Of a stretch of DNA of 64,000 nt, positions 27,676 to 35,258 are shown one piece after another (the stretch's first letter is position 1; each line of letters opens with the position of its first letter). This stretch comes from Nocardia uniformis NBRC 13702 (GTDB lineage: Bacteria; Actinomycetota; Actinomycetes; Mycobacteriales; Mycobacteriaceae). The notes beneath the pieces are model-generated. The model was not told the origin of the DNA, ran no database searches, and saw only the letters and a list, made by a program, of their open reading frames with translations. The DNA lies in contig NZ_BDCE01000008.1 of NCBI RefSeq assembly GCF_001613345.1, positions 62,001 to 126,000 on the forward strand, read 5' to 3'. The position numbers and the translations under genes are program-made.

Positions 27676-28677
27676 TCAGGCAATCGGGTAGAGGTCGTTG
27701 AAGCGGGTATCGACGAAGTCGGTGATGGTGACGCGCTTCGGGATGAGTCCGGCATCGGCGAAACCGTCGGCCACGCGCTGTTCGGCGGCAATGGTGGTGT
27801 CGTCGATCGGGTGGTCGAGATACGGCTCCCGGGAGACCGCGAGCAGTGCGACGTCATAGGGCAGGCCGGTGAGCTGTGCGAAGGTACGCGCCCAGGTCTC
27901 GGTATTGCCATTGACCCAGCTGTGTGCGCGCTTGATGCGATCCAGTAGATCGCGCAGGGCGGTCGAAGCGGCGGTACCGCCCAGCGCCTTGTCGCCCGCG
28001 ACGTAGAAGGCATCGCCTTGCACATAGCCTTTGCCGTCCACCAGGATTCGCGCTTCGGCCTGCTTCTGCGCTTGCGCGGTGAAGGGATCCCAGATGGCCC
28101 AGGCGTCGACGCGGCCGGTGGTGAGGGCGGCCAGCGCGTCGGCGGGTTGCAGATACTGCGGTTCGATATCGGCGAAGGTGAGTCCGGCCCCGGTGAGCAC
28201 GGCGAGCAGATGGTGGTGCGCGGAGCTGCCCTTGGACACCGCGATCTTCTTGCCGCGCAGATCATTCGGTGATCGCAATGGCGAATCCCGGGGCACCACG
28301 ATGGCCTGGCCGACGGTGCCGACCTGATAGGCCGACACTATTTTGATCTCGGAACCGGCGGCGGCCGCGAAAACCGGTGGGGCATTGCCGACGCCGCCGA
28401 TATCGACCGCGCCGGCATTGATGGCCTCCAGCATGGGCGGGCCGGAGGTGTACTGCGACCATTCGATCCGGTATGGAATGTCTTTCAGTTCGCCCGCGGC
28501 CTCCAGCAGGGCCTGGGTGCCGGTGCCCTTCTGGTCGCCGATACGCAGCGTGACCTTGGACAGGTCCACCGAACCGTCGGCGCGGACGGCACCCTCCCCG
28601 GAATCGGCACTGCCGCAGCCGGTTACCAGGGCGGTGGTCAGTGCGAGGGTGGCGGCCAGCAGGCGTCGCGAGATCAT
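27676..28677 (-). CDS. ssuA: Sulfonate ABC transporter, substrate-binding lipoprotein
   Basis: This encodes 333 aa with a lipoprotein signal peptide: hydrophobic core then LVTGC, Cys near residue 21. The mature protein is a type II periplasmic-binding fold of the SsuA/NitT/TauT class: RIGDQKGTGTQALLEAAG, then IGGVGNAPPVFAAAAGS and WDPFTAQAQKQ. It captures aliphatic sulfonates outside the membrane and delivers them to SsuC. ATG 28677 overlaps the ssuB stop by 4 nt and has GGAGGG upstream, so translation is coupled. Confidence 0.9.
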   Translation of the reverse strand: MISRRLLAATLALTTALVTGCGSADSGEGAVRADGSVDLSKVTLRIGDQKGTGTQALLEAAGELKDIPYRIEWSQYTSGPPMLEAINAGAVDIGGVGNAPPVFAAAAGSEIKIVSAYQVGTVGQAIVVPRDSPLRSPNDLRGKKIAVSKGSSAHHHLLAVLTGAGLTFADIEPQYLQPADALAALTTGRVDAWAIWDPFTAQAQKQAEARILVDGKGYVQGDAFYVAGDKALGGTAASTALRDLLDRIKRAHSWVNGNTETWARTFAQLTGLPYDVALLAVSREPYLDHPIDDTTIAAEQRVADGFADAGLIPKRVTITDFVDTRFNDLYPIA

Positions 28678-29444
28678 GCGGTTCCCTCCGGGGTGACGCC
28701 GAGTTCGGCGAGTAGTTCGCGGCGCAGCGCGAGGAATCCGGGGTGGTCGCGATGGCGCGGACGGGGCAGGTCGATGCGGGTTTCGTGCGCGATCCGACCG
28801 TCGCCGAGCACGAGCGTGCGGTCGGCCAGGAGCAGGGCCTCGTCCACATCGTGCGTCACCAGCAGCACGCCGGGCCGGTGCCGTATCCACAGTTGCTGAA
28901 CCAGATTGTGAATAGTGATCCGTGTCAAGGCATCCAGCGCGCTGAATGGTTCGTCGAGGAGTAGCAGATCCGGCTCGCGAACCAGCGCGCGAGCCAGGGA
29001 GGCGCGCTGTGCCTCACCGCCGGATAGGGTCAGCGGCCAGGCGTCGGCCCGCTCCACGAGCCCGACCTCCTCCAGCGCGACGCGTGCCGCCCGCCGCGGC
29101 TGCGGATGTCGCAGTCCCAGGGTGATATTGGCCAGCACCCGCTTCCACGGCACCAGTCGTGGTTCCTGGAAGGCCACCGCTACCGCACCATCGACGGTCA
29201 GCGTGCCGGTGTGGTCGCCGTCGAGTCCGGCGAGTGCGCGCAGCAGCGTGGACTTACCGGAGCCACTGCGTCCGAGCAGTGCCACGAACTCACCGCGCTC
29301 GATCTCCAGGTCGATATCGGTGAGCACCTCGCGCTCACCGAAGGTCTTGCCCAGACCGGTGATTCGCGCGACCGGAGCCTGATCGGCCGAAGTCCCGACC
29401 ACCTCGGCGCGAGTGTCGTTCAGTTCAAGAATCCGCGTCGCCAT
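28674..29444 (-). CDS. ssuB: Sulfonate ABC transporter ATPase
   Basis: This 256-aa ATP-binding subunit has Walker A LLGRSGSGKST, Q-loop VAFQEPRLVPW, signature LSGGEAQRASLARAL, Walker B LLLLDEPFSALD and the switch His in LLVTHDVDEAL. All are intact. It energises sulfonate import with SsuA and SsuC. The start lies 25 nt inside the 3' end of ssuC and the stop overlaps ssuA by ATGA, so the operon is tightly coupled. Confidence 0.92.
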   Translation of the reverse strand: MATRILELNDTRAEVVGTSADQAPVARITGLGKTFGEREVLTDIDLEIERGEFVALLGRSGSGKSTLLRALAGLDGDHTGTLTVDGAVAVAFQEPRLVPWKRVLANITLGLRHPQPRRAARVALEEVGLVERADAWPLTLSGGEAQRASLARALVREPDLLLLDEPFSALDALTRITIHNLVQQLWIRHRPGVLLVTHDVDEALLLADRTLVLGDGRIAHETRIDLPRPRHRDHPGFLALRRELLAELGVTPEGTA

Positions 29445-30232
29445 GCGAGCGCTCTCCTTTCGATCAGCCGGACGGCGGCATCGGTGAGTAGGCCGAGCAC
29501 GCTGTATACGAGCAGCCCGACCACGATGACGTCGGTGCGAAGGAAGTCGCGGGCGTTATTGATGAGGTAGCCGAGCCCGGCATCGGCATTGACCTGTTCG
29601 GCGACAATCAGTGCCAGCCAGGCGACGCCGAGGGACTGCCGCAGCCCGACCAGGGTTTGCGGGAGCGCGCCGGGGAGCACGATATGGCCGAGCAGTGCCG
29701 GTTTTCCGAGTTGTTGGACGCGGGCGAGTTCAGCGAGTTTGCCGTCCACACCCCGGATTCCGGCGAAGGTGTTCAGGTACAGCGGGATGGCGACGCCGAA
29801 GGCGACGAGCGTGATCTTCGGCAACTCCCCGATCCCGAACCACAGGATGAGCAGCGGAATGAGCCCGTAGAACGGGAGGGTTCGCAGCATCTGCATGGGC
29901 GGGTCGACCGCGTATTCGCCGATGCGGCTCAGTCCGGCCAGGACGGCCAGTCCGATACCGGCGATCGCGCCGATGACGAATCCGAGTGCGGCGCGGCGCA
30001 GCGATACCGAAATCGCGTCGGTCAGGGTGCCGTCACGCAGCAGTTCGAGGGTGGTGTGGACGACCGTGGTCGGCGCGGCCAACAGCCGTTCGGGGAGTAC
30101 GCCGGTGGAGCTGGCGAGCTGCCAGGCCGCGAGGAGGACCAGCGGACTGACCAGCCGCAGCCAGGGGCTGGGTAGTGTTGGGGCGGGACGGGTGATGCGG
30201 TCGGGTGTCGACCTTGTAGCGAGTGCGGACAA
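29420..30232 (-). CDS. ssuC: Sulfonate ABC transporter permease
   Basis: This 270-aa membrane subunit has about six TM helices. The BPD-transport EAA-like loop is QLGKPALLGHIVLPGALPQTLVGLR, and LRTLPFYGLIPLLILWFGIGELPKI matches SsuC/TauC permeases. TTG 30232 is chosen because GAGG lies 7 nt upstream and the frame begins there; a later start cannot be excluded. First gene of ssuC-ssuB-ssuA-ssuD. The upstream region 30233-30372 contains a GC-rich hairpin (around 30290) but I see no clear riboswitch. Confidence 0.9.
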   Translation of the reverse strand: MSALATRSTPDRITRPAPTLPSPWLRLVSPLVLLAAWQLASSTGVLPERLLAAPTTVVHTTLELLRDGTLTDAISVSLRRAALGFVIGAIAGIGLAVLAGLSRIGEYAVDPPMQMLRTLPFYGLIPLLILWFGIGELPKITLVAFGVAIPLYLNTFAGIRGVDGKLAELARVQQLGKPALLGHIVLPGALPQTLVGLRQSLGVAWLALIVAEQVNADAGLGYLINNARDFLRTDVIVVGLLVYSVLGLLTDAAVRLIERRALAWRRGFLN

Positions 30233-30372
30233 CGCGAAACCTCGGTGGATCGGGGATCTGGAGACCGGATCGATGACCTAGCCGATGATCGGCGCCCCGG
30301 GCCGCCGGGGCACCGGTTGGAATCGTCCGGATTCTTTCGATCCCCACCCGTGTTTCAGGTGCCGCGAACGGC

Positions 30373-30408
30373 GAAGAGCCCGCCCGAAGTGGATCGGGCG
30401 GGCTCTTC
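30373..30408. terminator. Terminator hairpin upstream of ssuC
   Basis: GAAGAGCCCGCCCGA pairs perfectly with TCGGGCGGGCTCTTC around AGTGGA. It lies 10 nt beyond the stop of the small minus-strand ORF at 30419 and would insulate the ssu promoter. It lacks a long T-run on either strand. Confidence 0.65.
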
Positions 30409-30418
30409 TCGTATCGGC

Positions 30419-30676
30419 TCAGTCGAAGGAGTTCTCACCGTTCTGAAGGACGATCACCCCCGCTCGCTCGGACGAATGGGTCAGGTTGTCGACCTCTTCA
30501 GGACACGCCCCGCGAGGCGGTCGAGGCAAGGGAAAGCAGCGCGCCTCACCATTCGGTGTGAGTATGACCGGGGTCACCGCTGACGGGTGGATGTCGAATA
30601 GGACTGGTGGATCAGGCTTTCGGCCTGGGATTGTGCCTGGCGTAGCGGATTCGTCGGATGATAAGTTGACCGACAT
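30419..30676 (-). CDS. Possible small protein of 85 aa
   Basis: An 85-codon frame starts ATG 30676 with a weak GGGGCGACTGGCGG upstream. It is Pro-rich in the middle (PDPPVLFDIHPSAVTP, LPRPPRGACPEE) and I recognise no family. Its stop is followed within 10 nt by a perfect 15-bp hairpin. However, its start codon shares the CATG with the start of the plus-strand leader ORF at 30675, and the leader's promoter would lie within it, so both need not be expressed. A modest call. Confidence 0.4.
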   Translation of the reverse strand: MSVNLSSDESATPGTIPGRKPDPPVLFDIHPSAVTPVILTPNGEARCFPLPRPPRGACPEEVDNLTHSSERAGVIVLQNGENSFD

Positions 30677-30791
30677 GTCCGCCAGTCGCCCCGATGCCGC
30701 ACGAGTCACGTATGTGACCGTCGCGCTGGGTGTGCGGCTGCCGCGACAGCGGGAACTGTGTTGTTCCCGCCGTCGCGCAGCCGAGTTCTGA
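30675..30791 (+). CDS. Cysteine-codon leader peptide upstream of ssuR
   Basis: A 38-codon frame ends ...VRLPRQRELCCSRRRAAEF with two adjacent TGT codons. Short ORFs of this style (VRL..R followed by Cys codons) are known in actinobacteria as leader peptides before sulfur-assimilation genes; when Cys-tRNA is scarce the ribosome stalls and the downstream gene is expressed. The ATG lies 7 nt after TAAGTT, a TANNNT box, so translation is probably leaderless. Downstream of the stop are mutually exclusive hairpin arms and then the ROK regulator gene. Its fit to the pattern is good, but no expression evidence can be seen here. Confidence 0.7.
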   Translation: MSASRPDAARVTYVTVALGVRLPRQRELCCSRRRAAEF

Positions 30792-30794
30792 CCC

Positions 30795-30821
30795 CGAGGT
30801 CCCAGTACCGAGGGCTCCTCG
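30795..30821 (+). promoter_or_regulatory. Candidate attenuator: alternative hairpin arms
   Basis: CCTCG at 30817-30821 can pair with CGAGG at 30795-30799 or with CGAGG at 30809-30813, but not both. These arms begin 4 nt after the stop of the Cys leader ORF and lie 70 nt before ssuR, the layout expected of a translation-dependent switch. The stems are short (5-6 bp). Confidence 0.4.
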
Positions 30822-30890
30822 CTGCTCCGCCGATTCCCATGTCGACACATCTCGTCAGCCGACGCAGACCGCAGCAAGGACTTCGAAATC

Positions 30891-32153
30891 GTGTCCAGCC
30901 CCGCTACCACGCGACCGCATTCCCCTGTTTCCGCGACCGCGCGCCTGGCTCCGGCGCGTCCGGCCGTACCGCCGGAGCTCCGCGTTGCCGATAATCCGGC
31001 CGCAGCCGTCCTGCGCTCGGCCACCCGCGGGCCGATATTCCGCGATATCGCCGCTCAGACCACCGGTTTGAGTATTGCCACCGTGAATCGCCAAGTATCG
31101 GCGCTACTTTCGACCGGACTACTGCGAGAGCGCCCTGATCTCACCGCATCCGGTGCGGTCGGCCGCCCGCGTCTGCCGTTCGAGGTGGATACCGACACCT
31201 TCATGACCCTCGGTGTGCACATCGGGTTCACCGTCACCCGCATAATCGCCGCTGACCTGTCCGGCCGCATTCTCGGCGGACTGGAGATCGCCACCCCGCA
31301 GACCGGTCAGGATGCGGCGCTGACCATTGTGGCGCGCAGCGCCAAGGCATTTCTCGATCGCCTGCCGCGTCGCCGGCCGCTGTGGACCGGCGTGGCGCTC
31401 GCGGGTCGGGTCGACGCCGCCGCCGGTGTCGTCGACCATCCCCGCCTCGGTTGGACCGCCGCACCGGTGGCCGCCGTCTTCAGCGCCGTTCTGGACCTGC
31501 CGGTTTCGGTCTCCGCCCATGTCGAGGCCATGGCGGCCGCCGAACTGTTGTTGACCCCGCGCGATCCGGACGCCCGGCCCGGCAGCAGCCTCTACATCTA
31601 CGCCCGCGAAACCGCCGGTGTGGCAGTGACTCTGCACGACCGGGTGCACACCCCCGCCAACGGTCCCGGTTCCATCACCCACCTGCCCACCGGCTCGGAG
31701 GTGGAATGCCGCTGCGGCCGTCGCGGCTGCTTGGAAGCCACCATCGGTGAGCGCGAACTACTGTCGCGCGCCGTGCGCCAGGGCATCCTGCCCAAGCCGG
31801 AGGCCGCCCGCCGCGCCCGGATCACCGATCTCTATCGCACCGCTGACACCGATGCCGCCGCGCGCGACCTGCTGATCGAACGGGCCGAAATCCTGGGCCG
31901 CACCGCCGCCCTGATCCGCGATATGTTCAATCCCGACCGGGTCATTCTCGGCGGTCAGGCCTTCACCGGCTATCGCCCCGGAATCGACCGGGTAGCAGCG
32001 GCATTCACGCGGAACACCGAACTGCCGGACGCCGACCTGCGCATCAGCCGCTTCGGCGGCCGGGTGCAGGAATCCGCCGCCGCGGTAACCTCGTTGAGTG
32101 TCTTCTACGCGGACCCGATCAGCGCAATCCGACGGGCGATCCGAACCCGTTAG
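30891..32153 (+). CDS. ssuR: ROK-family regulator, probable SsuR
   Basis: This 420-aa ROK regulator has a winged-helix N-terminus (GPIFRDIAAQTTGLSIATVNRQVSALLSTGLL) and a sugar-kinase-like C-terminal part with the zinc motif ECRCGRRGCLE. In Corynebacterium glutamicum the ssu genes are activated by SsuR, a ROK protein, and the position here, divergent from ssuCBAD, supports the same role. It may bind a sulfonate, sulfate or a sulfur metabolite. GTG 30891 has AAGGA upstream. It is preceded by a Cys-rich leader ORF, so cysteine sufficiency may limit production of the activator. Confidence 0.82.
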   Translation: MSSPATTRPHSPVSATARLAPARPAVPPELRVADNPAAAVLRSATRGPIFRDIAAQTTGLSIATVNRQVSALLSTGLLRERPDLTASGAVGRPRLPFEVDTDTFMTLGVHIGFTVTRIIAADLSGRILGGLEIATPQTGQDAALTIVARSAKAFLDRLPRRRPLWTGVALAGRVDAAAGVVDHPRLGWTAAPVAAVFSAVLDLPVSVSAHVEAMAAAELLLTPRDPDARPGSSLYIYARETAGVAVTLHDRVHTPANGPGSITHLPTGSEVECRCGRRGCLEATIGERELLSRAVRQGILPKPEAARRARITDLYRTADTDAAARDLLIERAEILGRTAALIRDMFNPDRVILGGQAFTGYRPGIDRVAAAFTRNTELPDADLRISRFGGRVQESAAAVTSLSVFYADPISAIRRAIRTR

Positions 32154-32218
32154 ACGTGGGAGCTGAGCGGGTAGACGTGAAAGCTGAGCGGGCGGCGGGA
32201 AATACCGCACGTATCCCC

Positions 32219-32306
32219 CGTCATTCCGGCATGCTTTTGGCCGGAATCCACACTCGAATAGGCACCGCGTGGTGTGGATCTCGGCCAAAAGCACGCCGGG
32301 ATGACG
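32219..32306. repeat. Dispersed palindromic repeat, copy C
   Basis: The left arm begins CGTCATTCCGGCATGC with TTTTGGCCGGAATCCACAC; the right arm reads GTGTGGATCTCGGCC, then AAAAGCACGCCGGGATGACG. The arms are 30 bp or more with few mismatches, so it is the best-preserved copy. It lies between the convergent ssuR and DUF2207 genes. Confidence 0.9.
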
Positions 32307-32337
32307 AGCGGTACGCGCAGCACTTCTGACCAGTCGC

Positions 32338-33939
32338 TTAGTGCTTACCCGGCGTGAACAGCCCCTCCACGGCCGTAATGAAATACGGGAAGTGACTCGC
32401 GAACTGGTAGAGGTTGCGGTCGCGGTCGAAGCCGCCGAACCAGTACAGGCCGGGTTGACCGTCGGAGCCGGGGTTCAGATCGCGGAACGCGCGAATCCAA
32501 TGGTCGGTGCGGCGCGAGGCCACCGCGAACGGCAGCGCTCGGGAGAAGACCAGTTCCTGATCGGCCGGTGGGATCTGTTCGCGGGCAATGGCGTCCAGAC
32601 CGCGCTGCATGGCGCGAGCGCGCTCGGTCAGTTCCCGTCCGGCGGTGGTACGGGACGGGAGATAGCGGGGGAGCAGCAGTGCCGCCACGCCGCCGAGGGC
32701 AATGGCCACCCCGACCAGCGCGTGGCCGGGGCCGAGGGCCAGCCCGACGGTGGCGATCGCGCCGACCACGATAAGCGCCGCGCCGAGCCAGAATTCGGGC
32801 CCGCGCCGTGTCCGGTCCACGAATACGCCCTGCTCGACCGCATCGGCGACCAATGCCTTACGCACCGCGGCCGCGTCCACGCGTCCGCGCAGCTCCGAAA
32901 TCAGCACCGAATCCGTATCCCCCGGCAGCAGTGCGGAATACACCGCGTGCTCGTGCCGAGTCAGCTGATCGTCGACCGGATGCAGCCGCGAGATGCGCCA
33001 GTCGGAATCGTCGATCGCGCTCACCCAGATATAGCGGCGCACGGTCAGGTCCACCACCGTCGCGGCGAGATCGCGGGGATCGACGTGTCCGTCGATCAAA
33101 AGCCCGGCCGTACCCGGCAGTACTCCGTCCGGTGAGGTGAACAGTGTCCGATCGCGCTCGCGTACAAGCGGATCGATGACCTCGGTGCCCCGCGGGGTTT
33201 CCTGCCGCCGCGCCCACATCACATATCCGGCGGCCGCGGCCAACCCGATCAGCAGGGCCAGGAAGGCCGCCAGCACGGGACCGGTGATCGAAAACGGCCC
33301 GGTCGCATTGGCATCCTCGATATCGGCATTCGCCGCTACCGTCCCCGGCGGCACCTGCAGGGTCACATCGATGACGTCCCCCTTGCGCAGATCGGTCTTC
33401 TCCAAATGGGCGAAGCCGTCCGGCTCGACCCGAATATCGGCGCAGTCCTCCGGCTTTCCGGGCGGGCCGATACTGCACTCGGTGATGCCCATCCGGAAAT
33501 CGGGACTGCTCACAGTCGCCTCGATGGACGCCACATCGGTATTGAGCACGCCGGTCCAATGGAACACCTGCGCCCCGGTCGTTTCGCTGACCGTGTTGTG
33601 CACCGTGTACTTGAAGGTGGATTCGCCGGGACGGGCCTCGATAGTGAAGCGGTCGTCGCCGATCGTCGTCTCCCCGGCCCCGGTCGACTCCACGTCCGTC
33701 ACCTGGAAATTGCGTTCCACGCCCGCGCTGATCTGCACCCGCAATGGCAGTACCTGTCGGAACTCCCCGCCCTCGGGCACCACCACCGTCTCGGTGACCC
33801 GCAGCAGACCGTCCGACCCGAGACTCACGTCCGCGACGATCCGCACGCCTTCGGACTCGGTCTGAGCGAGAGCGGCCGGGGCGAGTAGGCCCACCAGGGC
33901 GAGCAGCGCGAGGACAGCGCCCCCCCGAAAAATCTGCAT
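32338..33939 (-). CDS. DUF2207 membrane protein
   Basis: This encodes 533 aa. A signal peptide (LALLALVGLLAPAALAQ, cleavage near residue 25) is followed by a beta-rich external domain of about 190 residues with two cysteines, matching DUF2207. A TM helix (VLAAFLALLIGLAAAAGYVMWA) leads to a cytoplasmic segment, then a pair of helices (LGAALIVVGAIATVGLALG and GHALVGVAIALGGVAALLL) and the C-terminal TDHWIRAFRDLNPGSDG with LYWFGGFD. The family is widespread and of unknown function, often envelope-related. TAGAGT lies 8 nt before the ATG, and no ribosome-binding site is seen, suggesting a leaderless mRNA. Confidence 0.78.
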   Translation of the reverse strand: MQIFRGGAVLALLALVGLLAPAALAQTESEGVRIVADVSLGSDGLLRVTETVVVPEGGEFRQVLPLRVQISAGVERNFQVTDVESTGAGETTIGDDRFTIEARPGESTFKYTVHNTVSETTGAQVFHWTGVLNTDVASIEATVSSPDFRMGITECSIGPPGKPEDCADIRVEPDGFAHLEKTDLRKGDVIDVTLQVPPGTVAANADIEDANATGPFSITGPVLAAFLALLIGLAAAAGYVMWARRQETPRGTEVIDPLVRERDRTLFTSPDGVLPGTAGLLIDGHVDPRDLAATVVDLTVRRYIWVSAIDDSDWRISRLHPVDDQLTRHEHAVYSALLPGDTDSVLISELRGRVDAAAVRKALVADAVEQGVFVDRTRRGPEFWLGAALIVVGAIATVGLALGPGHALVGVAIALGGVAALLLPRYLPSRTTAGRELTERARAMQRGLDAIAREQIPPADQELVFSRALPFAVASRRTDHWIRAFRDLNPGSDGQPGLYWFGGFDRDRNLYQFASHFPYFITAVEGLFTPGKH

Positions 33940-34017
33940 GGAAAGCTACTCTAGACAGCTTGCTATCCTTCCTCAGCGGCTGTCGGTGATATCGAGGTGA
34001 CGAGGGGGTTCGGGGGA

Positions 34018-35214
34018 ATGACTCGACCACCGTACGGACAGGGGCCGATTCCGCATGGCGGGCGGGCGGTTCCGCCGCCGCCCGGCCGCAGGCCCGGGCC
34101 GCCGCCCGGCCAGCGCCAGGGCTATCCGCCCGCCCCCGGCTATCCACAGCCCGGTCCCGGTTATCAACAGCGTCAAGGCTTTCCGCCGCCGCAGGGCTAT
34201 CGGCAACCACCCGGTCCGCAGGCCTCCCCGCACGGCATTCCCATGTCACGGCCGCTGCCGCCGGTCGGATACACACCGCCGCAACAGCGTCCGCCCGTGT
34301 ACCCGTCCACCCCGTACGGGCCGACCAGATATTCGGCCCCACCACCGCGACGTCGTTTCCGCTGGGGTCCGATACTGCTCATTGTCGTAATCCTGGTGAC
34401 CTTCGCGCTACTGCGCACCGCCGTCCGAACCGGTTTGGACACCCTGGGTTACGGCGATTCGGTGGATACCACCTATGAAACCGATCCGGGCATACTCGGC
34501 GTCGCCGAGACCGCGGGCAATCCGCTCGTCACCGACCAGGACGCCACCCTCATCCCGGCGAGCTGCGACTACTCGCCGTGGAGCACCGATGTGGCGACGG
34601 CGCGTGCCTTCTTCGACTCCGCGGCGACCTGCCTGGAGGCGGCGTGGAAACCCGTATTCGCCGGTGTGAACCTGTCTTTCGAGCCGCCGAAGATCATGGT
34701 TTCGGCGACCACCAGCGGTATCACCACGCTGTGTACCGGCAGCAGCACTAATTTCGCGGCCTTCTACTGTTCCGCCGATAAGACCATCTACATGCCGGTC
34801 AGCCAATTGCAGACCGATGTCTTCAAGCAGAACTGGGTCGTCTACCTGTCCGTCTTCGCCCACGAGTACGGCCACCACGTGCAGGCCCAGTCCGGCATCC
34901 TCGGCAAGGTGCACGCACAGCGCCGCGAAGCGGGTGCGCGCAGCGATACCGGCCTCGAACTCTCCCGCCGAACCGAATTGCAGGCCAACTGTTTCGACGG
35001 TATGTACCTGGCCGCCGCCAATGGCGGCGGCTCCCTCACCTCCAGCCAGATCGGCGTCGCCCGCACCGACGCCTACCACCGCGGCGACGGCCCCGGCGAT
35101 ATGCGCGATCACGGCACCACCGCGAATGGCGGCGCCTGGTTCGAGGTGGGCTTGGACGAGAACCGCACCGCGCAGTGCAATACCTTCACCGCGCCTGCGA
35201 GCAAGGTGAACTGA
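34018..35214 (+). CDS. Putative neutral zinc metallopeptidase (YpfJ/PF04228 type)
   Basis: This 398-aa protein has a proline-rich cytoplasmic tail (about 1-110), one TM helix (WGPILLIVVILVTFALL) and an external peptidase domain. The zinc motif is AHEYGHHVQAQSG (HEYGH), preceded by the ADKTIYMPVSQLQ strand, and ELQANCFDGMYLA supplies the distal Glu or Asp ligand, all typical of PF04228. Substrates are unknown; in mycobacterial relatives it is an envelope protein. ATG 34018 follows a G-rich GGGGG stretch, and the upstream ATG 33997 is less likely. It is convergent with amt. Confidence 0.85.
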   Translation: MTRPPYGQGPIPHGGRAVPPPPGRRPGPPPGQRQGYPPAPGYPQPGPGYQQRQGFPPPQGYRQPPGPQASPHGIPMSRPLPPVGYTPPQQRPPVYPSTPYGPTRYSAPPPRRRFRWGPILLIVVILVTFALLRTAVRTGLDTLGYGDSVDTTYETDPGILGVAETAGNPLVTDQDATLIPASCDYSPWSTDVATARAFFDSAATCLEAAWKPVFAGVNLSFEPPKIMVSATTSGITTLCTGSSTNFAAFYCSADKTIYMPVSQLQTDVFKQNWVVYLSVFAHEYGHHVQAQSGILGKVHAQRREAGARSDTGLELSRRTELQANCFDGMYLAAANGGGSLTSSQIGVARTDAYHRGDGPGDMRDHGTTANGGAWFEVGLDENRTAQCNTFTAPASKVN

Positions 35215-35231
35215 CAACTTCGGGCGGTGCC

Positions 35232-35249
35232 CGTCATGCCGGGATGACG
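35232..35249. repeat. Minimal palindrome of the dispersed repeat family
   Basis: CGTCATGCCGGGATGACG contains only the outer ends of the large repeats (CGTCAT...CCGG...ATGACG). It lies 17 nt past the metallopeptidase stop and 9 nt before the end of amt, and may be a deletion remnant or a terminator. Confidence 0.6.
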
Positions 35250-35258
35250 GTGAGGCGC

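Noticed and set aside
26511..28265. 584-codon reading that would extend SsuD at its N-terminus
   Set aside because: The extra 200 residues overlap ssuA in another frame; homologous sequence and a ribosome-binding site place the start at 27659.
30270..30360. Possible SAM-type riboswitch upstream of ssuC
   Set aside because: There is a CCAACCGGTGCC string and a GC hairpin, but the expected SAM-I or SAM-IV core with its kink-turn and pseudoknot partners is not found.
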